A model generated the notes under the pieces. It saw only the letters and a list, made by a program, of their open reading frames with translations, had not been told where the DNA came from and ran no database searches. Both the position numbers and the translations under genes were made by a program. From IMG/VR virus record IMGVR_UViG_3300028284_000003, positions 43,643 to 107,642 of that record: a stretch of 64,000 bases of DNA. One strand, 5' to 3'. Shown in pieces: positions 57,178 through 64,000 of the stretch (position 1 is the stretch's first letter; every line of letters begins with the position of its first letter). This stretch comes from a virus.

Positions 57178-57443
57178 TCTTTTTCGTTTAAGTAATTATC
57201 TAATGCTCCAATATATGCGACTGCATCTAGGAGGTTATCTCTTTTATGATTGTAACTTTCTCTTGAAAATTTAAGAGCTATTAGGGCCATGTACATTTCT
57301 CTGCCTGTAACTTCTAAGCCAGTCATACCTTTAAAAATAGATGCTGCTCTATCCATACCCTCACTGAAAGGGCCATATTGTCTTTCTTTTTCTTCGCTTC
57401 TGTGATTGATAATTTGATCTGCTTCTTCTAGTATACTTTTCAT
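57174..57443 (-). CDS. MazG-like DUF6378-type protein, 89 aa
   Basis: ILEEADQIINHRSEEKERQY, then GLEVTGREMYMALIALKFSR followed by ESYNHKRDNLLDAVAYIGAL, matches the small DUF6378 family of phage proteins related to all-alpha nucleotide pyrophosphohydrolases. A role in clearing nucleotides or ppGpp is possible but unproven. Four-base overlap with the next gene. Confidence 0.78.
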   Translation of the reverse strand: MKSILEEADQIINHRSEEKERQYGPFSEGMDRAASIFKGMTGLEVTGREMYMALIALKFSRESYNHKRDNLLDAVAYIGALDNYLNEKE

Positions 57444-57471
57444 ATAGTTATTTTAAAACTTATATACTAAA

Positions 57472-57503
57472 AAAGGAGATTGTTTCATACAATCTCCTTT
57501 AAA
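57472..57503 (-). terminator. intrinsic terminator after the cargo-like gene at 57531
   Basis: Stem AAAGGAGATTGT / ACAATCTCCTTT with a short loop and T run on the minus strand. Confidence 0.88.
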
Positions 57504-57530
57504 TTACTAATTAGTTGTTAACTTTTATTA

Positions 57531-58013
57531 TTATAATTTTACAGGCATATAACCTTTAGAGTTTTTATACTCTTTTCCATCTACATCAACAATCCATGTA
57601 TCTTTTTTAAATTTTCCAGCAGAATGCTCTTGAATCATTCCATACCCTGCCCATTCTTTAACTTCTTCTGATTTTAAGTTTACTTCATGTGGACGTAAAG
57701 GTTCTCCTGGCTCTTTTATTTCCCAAAAAATATGTTCAAAGACATGAGGTGCAGGCGAATTAAATTCCCAATTCTCATCTAGTCCTATATATTTATAGTT
57801 AGGAGTGTGAGGCATTTGTATACCAATTGCATAAAATGATCCTACCTTAAGATCTTTTTCTCCACTTATTTTTTTACAACCTGGTAATTCTGGAACTGAA
57901 TCCCATGGCCATTCATCTTTATAATATACTTGGTATCTTTTGTCTTCTATCCAACCGTCCTTAGGTTCTACCTTTTCATTGATAAACTCTTCAAATAATT
58001 TTATGTTTTTCAT
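57531..58013 (-). CDS. putative head-targeted (internal) protein with FEEFINE leader, 160 aa
   Basis: Start ATG at 58013 gives MKNIKLFEEFINEKVEPKDG; an in-frame TTG ten codons upstream would overlap the previous gene. The leader resembles T4 internal-protein capsid-targeting sequences and would be cut after INE13 by the prohead protease. The remainder is a compact-looking domain with Trp, Tyr and Pro (YYKDEWPWDSVPELPGC, PHVFEHIFWEIKEPGEP). No family recognised. First of three small genes with the same leader. Confidence 0.6.
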   Translation of the reverse strand: MKNIKLFEEFINEKVEPKDGWIEDKRYQVYYKDEWPWDSVPELPGCKKISGEKDLKVGSFYAIGIQMPHTPNYKYIGLDENWEFNSPAPHVFEHIFWEIKEPGEPLRPHEVNLKSEEVKEWAGYGMIQEHSAGKFKKDTWIVDVDGKEYKNSKGYMPVKL

Positions 58014-58023
58014 AGCCTTGTTT

Positions 58024-58335
58024 TTAATATTTAATTTCTTCAATTCTTAAATTCATTTCAGGAGTAAACATGTCAGTTTTTTCTAATTTATCCTTTGCAA
58101 CTTTTGCAGATTTCATATCTGGTCTAAACGCAAATGGTAAATCTTTATTGGATTCGTCATAATCAAACACTATCATAAATTTTGAAACAGAAAATGTAGT
58201 CATCGCAACTCTAGCCTTTACTAGCGCTTTGTCTGTGAAACCATTAATTGTTTTTTCTAGTTCAGTTAATTCAAATATTTTATTTGAGTCAATATCTTCG
58301 TTTATGAATTCTTCGAATAATTTTACGTTTTTCAT
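58024..58335 (-). CDS. putative head-targeted (internal) protein with FEEFINE leader, 103 aa
   Basis: MKNVKLFEEFINEDIDSNKI is almost the same leader as in the next gene downstream. The rest is mixed helix/strand (ALVKARVAMTTFSVSKFMIV, FDYDESNKDLPFAFRPDMKS). Likely cleaved after INE13. It could be delivered with the DNA. No family recognised. Confidence 0.6.
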   Translation of the reverse strand: MKNVKLFEEFINEDIDSNKIFELTELEKTINGFTDKALVKARVAMTTFSVSKFMIVFDYDESNKDLPFAFRPDMKSAKVAKDKLEKTDMFTPEMNLRIEEIKY

Positions 58336-58350
58336 TGTTCCTTTAATTTT

Positions 58351-58782
58351 TTAAACTTCAGCAACCTTTAAGTCTCTTTCTCCATAAGATGCCATCATCC
58401 ATTGCTTTGATCTTTCATCCCATAAATAAACGTATTCTGCACCTCCATCATCTTCTACATCTGATAAATAATTTGCAATTGTTGCAACATTACCAGTTGA
58501 TTGAGTTGATTGAGAATCTCTATCATCTTTATAAAAGTTAATTTTCTTAGGATTTACTTCTAATTGTGAACCGCTTCCTTGTGAAAGTACATAATCTACA
58601 TTCTTTCCACCTTTATATCCTTTTCTTAATACCGGTAGTACATATTCTGGATAACCATCATAATGCATATAAACTGATGTGATATTTCCTTTTTTATCAA
58701 TTTTTCCAAATTGATGTCGAGTACCTTCGTTTATTTCTTGAGACTCATTAATAAAGTCGTTAAAATTCTTAATATTGTTCAT
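58351..58782 (-). CDS. putative head-targeted (internal) protein with FNDFINE leader, 143 aa
   Basis: MNNIKNFNDFINESQEINEG carries the FxxFINE leader and a second I-N-E site. The mature part is beta-like with ITSVYMHYDGYPEYVLPVLR and a C-terminal YLWDERSKQWMMAS. A GATATATA box is 28 bases upstream, consistent with late expression and packaging. No family recognised. Confidence 0.6.
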   Translation of the reverse strand: MNNIKNFNDFINESQEINEGTRHQFGKIDKKGNITSVYMHYDGYPEYVLPVLRKGYKGGKNVDYVLSQGSGSQLEVNPKKINFYKDDRDSQSTQSTGNVATIANYLSDVEDDGGAEYVYLWDERSKQWMMASYGERDLKVAEV

Positions 58783-58809
58783 CTTGTTATTTTATTTTTA
58801 ATATTATAT

Positions 58810-58817
58810 TATATATC
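58810..58817 (-). promoter_or_regulatory. candidate late promoter box GATATATA
   Basis: GATATATAAT on the minus strand, 28 bases before the gene at 58351-58782. Confidence 0.55.
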
Positions 58818-58820
58818 AGA

Positions 58821-59096
58821 TTAAAATACAATTGTTTCTGACTTTGAGTACATTGCACATTTATGATAAATTTTCATAATTCTACTTGCTAAATCACTTG
58901 GACATTCTAATGCATTCAATTGAAGTTTCTCATATAAATAACCATCAAATAAACCATATAGTTTGTTTTCAATAGATCTTCTTAATTTTTTATCTATTTG
59001 TTCATCGTAGTTTATTAAATCATTAATTAAGTCCATGATTTCTTTTCTAGTTTCCGAATTCATTGATTCATGTCTGTTAAAATTTGTATAGCTCAT
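58821..59096 (-). CDS. hypothetical helical protein, 91 aa
   Basis: Begins MSYTNFNRHESMNSETRKEI; a second in-frame ATG at residue 12 is possible. Helical, charged (LINYDEQIDKKLRRSIENKL). Its promoter is the repeated early element, unlike the late-type genes around it, so an early cassette is embedded in the cargo block. No family recognised. Confidence 0.65.
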   Translation of the reverse strand: MSYTNFNRHESMNSETRKEIMDLINDLINYDEQIDKKLRRSIENKLYGLFDGYLYEKLQLNALECPSDLASRIMKIYHKCAMYSKSETIVF

Positions 59097-59113
59097 CTAG
59101 TTTAAGTTTTAAT

Positions 59114-59152
59114 TATAATACTAATATAACTATAATCTTTGACCCGTGAAAA
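59114..59152 (-). promoter_or_regulatory. repeated early promoter element, copy 9
   Basis: TTTTCACGGGTC, 12 bases, TATATTAGTATTATA on the minus strand. A truncated copy of the downstream half (TTAGTATTTATAATTA) occurs about 100 bases upstream, beyond the terminator. Confidence 0.75.
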
Positions 59153-59187
59153 TTTTGAGGCAACTTTTTTACTAAAGTTATTAACAA

Positions 59188-59218
59188 AAAACCCAAGATC
59201 TGCGAGAACTTGGGTTTT
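59188..59218 (-). terminator. intrinsic terminator after the gene at 59241
   Basis: Ten-base-pair stem AAAACCCAAG / CTTGGGTTTT with an eleven-base loop and a T run on the minus strand. Confidence 0.88.
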
Positions 59219-59240
59219 AATTATAAATACTAACTTATTC

Positions 59241-59993
59241 TTATGCTAGATTTTTAAAATCCTTTGCATATTGTTTCAACATTCTTTCGTTATAGTATTC
59301 ATCTAATTTGTCTAAGAATGCGTCATGACTATAATCTTGACCTGGAATTAAATATTCTGCCATATACTTTCCATGTGGTGAGTTTAAAAATCCAATTGCT
59401 TCCTTTTCACTCATACCTTTATCTTGTAAAACTTCTAGTGCAGCATCATATGCGTTTTGAATGTCTCTATTATTAATTTCTGCCATTTCTTCAAGAAATG
59501 CAACATAGCCTAAATCTTTTCTAGCATCTTTAATTTTAGCTTCATCTACAGATTCGTTTTGAGCGTCAAACCATGCAATTTGCCAATCATCTATATCAAA
59601 TTTATAGAATGCTACTAAGTCTGCAATTTTATCATTAGCGGCTGGATCATCATCTCCTCTTTCAACTCCAGTAACGTCACGATAATTCTTTGTAATAAAT
59701 GTTGCAAGTTCCTGTTCACTTGGTCTTCTTCCTAATTCCTTTATGACTTTCTTAACGGTGTTATATTTACCAACTGCCTGATATTCTTCATTTAAAAATC
59801 CACTAAATGTAGTATGTACCATTTCTTCTTTTCTGTTTTTAAGATATTCTTCTCTTTCTTTCTTCTTTTTCTTTTGCTGTTTCTTAGCGTCTCCTTTACC
59901 AGCTGGCACATCACCGCTTCCTACTTCTCCACCTTGTGGAAAGGCAGGATTTCCCATGCCTCCAATATTTGCTGGTGTAACGTTTTCGTTCAT
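59241..59993 (-). CDS. putative head-associated protein with capsid-protein-like segment, 250 aa
   Basis: Start ATG at 59993, overlapping the preceding stop in TAATG; a TTG two codons upstream is less likely. NIGGMGNPAFP at residues 9-19 is nearly identical to NIGGMGAVAFP at residues 59-69 of the major capsid protein. A lysine-rich linker follows, then TFSGFLNEE (about 62-70), the putative prohead protease site, then a helical, acidic domain (DVTGVERGDDDPAANDKIAD). It may bind capsid or core through the shared segment. It is coupled to the 706-aa gene. Confidence 0.6.
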   Translation of the reverse strand: MNENVTPANIGGMGNPAFPQGGEVGSGDVPAGKGDAKKQQKKKKKEREEYLKNRKEEMVHTTFSGFLNEEYQAVGKYNTVKKVIKELGRRPSEQELATFITKNYRDVTGVERGDDDPAANDKIADLVAFYKFDIDDWQIAWFDAQNESVDEAKIKDARKDLGYVAFLEEMAEINNRDIQNAYDAALEVLQDKGMSEKEAIGFLNSPHGKYMAEYLIPGQDYSHDAFLDKLDEYYNERMLKQYAKDFKNLA

Positions 59994-62113
59994 TACCAAG
60001 CTAAGTTTCTTTTCTTAAGTTTAGCTAAACGATCTTTAATAGACTTTGCATATTCTTGAGATTCTTTTTCAGCATATCTTGCTTGCCATTCATATTCTCT
60101 AGAATCTTTACCATATTTAGCTTCAGCCGTTTCAACTTCTGCCATATAGCCTGACCATCTTTCGTAGTCTTGAATTAAAGCATTTATAAAATTACTAATG
60201 TCGTTTAATTTATAAGCTCTACCATCTGTTCCTACACCTGCAATAAGTTCTCCATACTTATTTTTTTCTTGATTTTTTAAACCATCTTTCATAACGCCAG
60301 TTGCATCGTCAATTGCATCCATTACTAATTTATCTAATGGTAATTCACTTGCTCTTTTTTGTAGGATTTCTTTATATCTTGCAAGGTTTGCATCTTTAAA
60401 TTCCTTATCAGATTTAAATGATACTGCACCTTCTTTAGCTTTTATTCTATCTTCGATTTTTCCTTTAGTATTTGGAAGAGCAGCTGTGTTAATTACAAAT
60501 GCAGCATCTGCAACGTCTATCACTCTTTTTACATTATAAATACCAGATGCGTCCCAGCCTCTATACTCTTTATTAATTCCAATATCATGAGATGATTTTC
60601 TAGGATCTGTAGTTAAAGACATTGTCATTTTTCTTTTAATATAATCTCTTTTAATATATGCGACGTCTTTTCCCATGCCTAATGCAAGTATTGTATTTGC
60701 TGGAATTCTATTAGCAGAATTATGAACAGATTTTGAAGTATCAGCATAAGGGTTGTCTTTTTCTTGAGTTGTATAATAAACAACTAGGCCTTCTGTTTTT
60801 TTACCTAATTTAGGATCAATATCTATTATTTGATCATCTGTTATTTTGTCTAATTCTATTTTACTAAAGCCGTAAATTGCTTTTAAAATTTGTTTACTAC
60901 CTCTTTTCATAGTAAGAAGTCCTCTAAGTTTAGAACTCTTTAATGCTTCATTAAGTTCTACAGATTCATTAACGAATTGTTGGAAGTTTGTATATACCGT
61001 AACTACTGATTCATTACTGTTTTTAGCTGCAATTTTCATAGCCTTTACAACACTACTAATTGCACTTGATAATGATTTATCATTTAGCTTACCTAAAACA
61101 TTTCCTTCAAAATCTTCTAATTCATTATTTCCTCCGATATTAATACCATATGAAGGACCATAAGGTCCAGAATCTTTTTGTTTTACCATAGCTAATAAAG
61201 CGCTGTATGTATCGAATCTCATTTTTTTATTTCCTTTATCTACAGTATAAGATCCTTGAAATTCGTTTTTATATTGTTTGCTAGCCATGCCTAATAGCTG
61301 CTTAGCCATTTTAGGATTCATATCTTCCATATCTAAATCCTGTACTTCATTTTCAGTAACTATTGATTCTAAAATATCAGAAGAATCAAATTCATATTCT
61401 TCTAACTTATTTATTAGTTCTTTATCATTCTTAGCCTCGAAGTCATAATCATGCTCTCCACTAACAACTACATAATATCCTCTACCTTTTTTATAAATCT
61501 CAGCGTTAGAACCTTGTCCATCTGATGTAGATCCTATATGATCTTTTGAGTCATATGTTCCTTCAGTAATTGCTGATTCTAAAATATCAAATATGTGAAA
61601 ACCTCCACCTGTCATTTTATCTGACCATTCAACATGTTTAAGTTCTACTTCTGGATGAACCTTCTTAATAGAATCAATTACTGTTTCTGGGCTAATTTTA
61701 TAACCGTACTTAATTTCAAGTCTTTTCTTGTTAAGTTTAGTAATTTTTGGCTTAGTTCTACCTGTATAATCTGTTGCTAATTGATATGCAACGTCTGATT
61801 TATTTAAACCTTCATCTACTGATTCTGTAACTAAACTTGTTAATATTTTTTGGCCATATGTAGAAAGACTTATACCGTCTTCTTCTATTTTAAAAAATCT
61901 TTTATTACCTTTTGTCCATTTTGAAGGAGCTGAAGAGTGTTGACTAACTATATTATTAAATTCTTCAACAGTTATTTTACCGTCTTTCAATGCTTCAATA
62001 ATTGCATTTCTAACTCTAGCTGAACCTCCTACGGTTTTAGCAGGGTGGTTTTCAGTATATCTTCTTTTAAGAGTTATATTTCTTTCGTTTAAAAATTCTT
62101 CGAATGTTGCCAT
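59993..62113 (-). CDS. large putative head-targeted polyprotein with repeated prohead-protease sites, 706 aa
   Basis: Starts MATFEEFLNERNI, the capsid-targeting-like leader. Candidate gp21-type sites ([ILV]-x-E) occur at FLNE10, LVTE97, AITE184, IVTE254 and FVNE383 (inside NFQQFVNES, a second full motif), dividing the chain into modules of about 87, 87, 70, 129 and 323 residues. The first module has a KITVEEFNNIVSQH helix pattern. The last holds VHNSANRIPANTILALGMG then VAYIKRDYIKRKM and a long helical basic end. No enzyme family was recognised with confidence. A late-type box is upstream. Confidence 0.6.
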   Translation of the reverse strand: MATFEEFLNERNITLKRRYTENHPAKTVGGSARVRNAIIEALKDGKITVEEFNNIVSQHSSAPSKWTKGNKRFFKIEEDGISLSTYGQKILTSLVTESVDEGLNKSDVAYQLATDYTGRTKPKITKLNKKRLEIKYGYKISPETVIDSIKKVHPEVELKHVEWSDKMTGGGFHIFDILESAITEGTYDSKDHIGSTSDGQGSNAEIYKKGRGYYVVVSGEHDYDFEAKNDKELINKLEEYEFDSSDILESIVTENEVQDLDMEDMNPKMAKQLLGMASKQYKNEFQGSYTVDKGNKKMRFDTYSALLAMVKQKDSGPYGPSYGINIGGNNELEDFEGNVLGKLNDKSLSSAISSVVKAMKIAAKNSNESVVTVYTNFQQFVNESVELNEALKSSKLRGLLTMKRGSKQILKAIYGFSKIELDKITDDQIIDIDPKLGKKTEGLVVYYTTQEKDNPYADTSKSVHNSANRIPANTILALGMGKDVAYIKRDYIKRKMTMSLTTDPRKSSHDIGINKEYRGWDASGIYNVKRVIDVADAAFVINTAALPNTKGKIEDRIKAKEGAVSFKSDKEFKDANLARYKEILQKRASELPLDKLVMDAIDDATGVMKDGLKNQEKNKYGELIAGVGTDGRAYKLNDISNFINALIQDYERWSGYMAEVETAEAKYGKDSREYEWQARYAEKESQEYAKSIKDRLAKLKKRNLAW

Positions 62114-62141
62114 TGTTTTTATTTATTTTTATCTATTTTAT

Positions 62142-62149
62142 TATATATC
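62142..62149 (-). promoter_or_regulatory. candidate late promoter box GATATATA
   Basis: GATATATAAT on the minus strand, 29 bases before the 706-aa gene and just overlapping the end of the gene upstream. Confidence 0.55.
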
Positions 62150-63158
62150 AAATTTTTACTTTAACTTTAATCGTATTTTGAGTGACTTCTGATATTTTTA
62201 ATTCTTTAGTATTATCAGGTAATTTTTCCTTATAATAAATACCTTGTATCTTTTTATTTTCAGATTTTCCTGTAGTTCTAATAAATACAAACTTTTCATC
62301 TATATCTCCAAACCCTTTTGCCACTTCTTCTTCGATTTGCCTATAAGTTCTTACATTCGTATTAACATCTTGGCTTAAAATCTTATTAATTTCTGAAATT
62401 GTTTTTGCGTCACCAATATTACCTATTACATTTCCTTGAAACTTTACGATTATTTCGCCTTTTGTGCCTTGTCTAAGTTTAAAATCTCTATCAGCTGCTG
62501 CTGGTATTGCATCTAGGTCTTCAAAATATTTAAGTAGTGCTGAATATTCTCCTTTTGCTGCACTTATTGCTGCAGCTTGACCAGCCCTTGTAGTAGGGTC
62601 TAATTCAGTAATAGAATCCCTAACTGCTAAATATAAATTTCTAATATCCGCAATAGCCTGTGCTCTAATTGCAGCGTGCCTTGCGCCTGTTCTCCAACCT
62701 TTTAAAAAACCATCCTTTGTTTTTGTGACTTCTTTTAATTCTGCTATTCCAGCACTTAAAAATTTACCCGACTTTGGATCGAATAAGTTTAAGTCTACAT
62801 CTGCACTACCTCCTCCTATTACTAAGTTTTCAACAAGGTATGCCATTAATATTTCACCTGAACCAATACCTGTTCTTTTTAAATTAAATATTGTATTTGC
62901 TGCATCAATATCTTCACTCATTAATGTAAAAACTTCTTGCATTGTAGAATCATCTATTTCTGTTAAAGTTAATCTCTTTGAAAAAGGAGATTTTCCTTTA
63001 AAATAATCTTTGTTAATAAGGTCAAACATTTGTTGCTTTGCCTTTAAATTATTTAAACTTCCTAGTGATTGATACTTACCTATATTTCCTTCTACTAAAA
63101 GATCTTCTCTTTTAATAGCTTTATTTAATAATATTTGAAAATCTGTTCTTATGCTCAT
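62148..63158 (-). CDS. PD-(D/E)xK nuclease-like protein, 336 aa
   Basis: GIGSGE102ILMAYLV, then GGGSAD120VD122LNLFD and, one strand later, AGIAE140-L-K142, form a good restriction-endonuclease-like core (E helix, D strand, E-x-K strand). A long region of helices and strands follows. Placed among the cargo-like genes directly upstream of the polyprotein gene, it may be a virion-carried or head-maturation nuclease. It lacks a clear FxxFINE leader, although LLVEGNIGKY near residue 20 contains V-E. Confidence 0.6.
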   Translation of the reverse strand: MSIRTDFQILLNKAIKREDLLVEGNIGKYQSLGSLNNLKAKQQMFDLINKDYFKGKSPFSKRLTLTEIDDSTMQEVFTLMSEDIDAANTIFNLKRTGIGSGEILMAYLVENLVIGGGSADVDLNLFDPKSGKFLSAGIAELKEVTKTKDGFLKGWRTGARHAAIRAQAIADIRNLYLAVRDSITELDPTTRAGQAAAISAAKGEYSALLKYFEDLDAIPAAADRDFKLRQGTKGEIIVKFQGNVIGNIGDAKTISEINKILSQDVNTNVRTYRQIEEEVAKGFGDIDEKFVFIRTTGKSENKKIQGIYYKEKLPDNTKELKISEVTQNTIKVKVKI

Positions 63159-63159
63159 C

Positions 63160-64000
63160 TTATTTGCTTTTAAATTCTGAAAATGTTAAAACTTGTTCTT
63201 GTAGTTCAACACTTTCTTCCATTTTTTGTTTTAATAATTTATACATTTTGTGCATAGATTTTGGAGTCATGGACTTATATGTCTTTTCGTCTCCATCTAA
63301 TAAAGCGTTTCTTACCTTTGTTGCACTAATGTTATCGTCTGTCCTTGGAATTTCTTCTAATCTGAAGCTATCTTCAACTCCTAATTCTCCTCTATATTTT
63401 GGGTTATTAACTTGATAGCCATAGGTTTTCATTCTATCACTACCTGTTCCCCATAATACAGGTTCATACTTAGGTCTCATAGCGTTAAACATTTTGTCAA
63501 TTGCTGCGGTATCTATAACGTACACTGTCTCAATAGGATATTCCTTCATCACTTGTTTTATCATATTGACCTGCATTGTTTCATCAAAAGGTCTTTTAAA
63601 ACTATCTTCTTTCTTTTTCTTTTTAGCCTTAACTAAAAATATAACCGTTGGAAGTCCATTTTGTTTATGTAAATGCTCAACTACTTTAACATGTCCTAAA
63701 GTAAATGGCTGAAACCTACCAACAAACATATTAACTTCTTTAGCTCCTCTTTCAGGATGGTTTACTTTTAAACCTTCGTTAATTGGATTTGTTTGTCCTT
63801 TAAGTGTATCATTAATTTTAAAAGTTTTAAAATCCATTACGCCATCTTCCTCTACTTTTTCGTAAATTCTTGCCTCAATCTTTTCTATAATACCATTTAA
63901 ACTATTAAATGTATCTCCTGCTAAAACTCCATTTTCTTTCTGTCTCTTCTTTCTAAAAGTACCTAATGCTATTTTTAATAATTCTGCAACTTCTCTTGAT
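63160..64000 (-). CDS. nucleotidylyltransferase (NMN adenylyltransferase-like), N-terminus beyond the window
   Basis: From the ATG at 63837 it has 225 residues, but the same frame is open and protein-like to the window edge (SREVAELLKIALGTFRKK, GDTFNSLNGIIEKIEARIYE), so the gene is probably longer. FVGRFQPFTLGH (38-49) is the nucleotide-binding (H/T)xGH start and NISATKVRNALLDGD the ISSTxxR motif of NadM/NadR-type enzymes that make NAD or similar dinucleotides. Before the enzyme domain is NPINEGL, a protease-like site, and the end is TFSEFKSK, a partial FxxF motif. Possibly a head-delivered NAD-related enzyme. Confidence 0.75.
   Translation of the reverse strand, partial: SREVAELLKIALGTFRKKRQKENGVLAGDTFNSLNGIIEKIEARIYEKVEEDGVMDFKTFKINDTLKGQTNPINEGLKVNHPERGAKEVNMFVGRFQPFTLGHVKVVEHLHKQNGLPTVIFLVKAKKKKKEDSFKRPFDETMQVNMIKQVMKEYPIETVYVIDTAAIDKMFNAMRPKYEPVLWGTGSDRMKTYGYQVNNPKYRGELGVEDSFRLEEIPRTDDNISATKVRNALLDGDEKTYKSMTPKSMHKMYKLLKQKMEESVELQEQVLTFSEFKSK

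Noticed and set aside
1-64000. CRISPR arrays, insertion sequences, integrase or attachment sites
   Set aside because: No regularly spaced repeats, transposase or integrase motifs were seen; the nine dispersed elements are promoters, not a CRISPR array.

Overview
The window is part of a T4-type myovirus genome. Every convincing gene is on the minus strand. Recognisable T4-type modules include terminase gp16/gp17, sheath gp18, tube gp19, portal gp20, prohead protease gp21, major capsid gp23, head completion gp4, sheath terminator gp15, late sigma gp55, clamp loader gp44/gp62, clamp gp45, helicase gp41, UvsX, gp46/gp47, family B DNA polymerase, NrdA/NrdB and an ATP-dependent DNA ligase. The host is probably a member of the Bacteroidetes, plausibly marine. 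The DNA is very AT-rich, most starts follow A/T-rich leaders without a clear Shine-Dalgarno, the repeated early promoter carries TATATTAG (close to the Bacteroidetes -7 box TAnnTTTG), one gene has a flavobacterial-looking signal peptide, and there is a laminarinase-type GH16 enzyme. Host and habitat are inferences.

Layout, in coordinate order (transcription runs from high to low): 0-13.6 kb is accessory or early: a galE fragment, tRNA-Ala(UGC), an ECF-like sigma factor, a metallophosphoesterase-like pseudoenzyme, guanylate kinase, GH16, a SET-domain protein, a hotdog thioesterase, a lysis-like group, DNA ligase, a HAD phosphatase, many tiny genes and an alanyl-tRNA synthetase-like catalytic core. 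13.8-26.4 kb holds tail and packaging genes: tape measure, a tail assembly chaperone with a likely +1 frameshift, gp19, gp18, gp17, gp16, a large structural protein and a holin-like protein. 26.4-30 kb holds gp62, a RNase H-type 5' nuclease and gp44. 30-31.8 kb holds a secreted repeat protein and a glycosyltransferase. 31.8-42 kb holds head and neck genes, including a fused protease-scaffold, plus gp55. 42-57.4 kb is replication, recombination and nucleotide metabolism, with the DNA polymerase split into two genes about 4.6 kb apart. 57.5-64 kb is a block of proteins carrying a FxxF[ILV][NT]E motif that resembles the T4 capsid-targeting sequence cleaved by the prohead protease. I read it as a set of internal, possibly injected, proteins.

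Regulation: nine copies of one ~39-bp element (with a longer flanking block) drive short early cassettes. A second motif, GATATATA on the minus strand, usually lies 20-35 nt upstream of structural and putative cargo genes and is a candidate late promoter for the gp55-like sigma. Intrinsic terminators follow gp18, gp19, gp23, NrdA, the polymerase N-half and several other genes. I found no CRISPR array, insertion sequence or integrase, and no stretch over 300 bases lacks a gene.

The most unusual features are the putative cargo/polyprotein block, the split polymerase, the AlaRS-like protein paired with a G3:U70 tRNA-Ala, the protease-scaffold fusion, the pair of phage sigma factors and the inactivated phosphoesterase.
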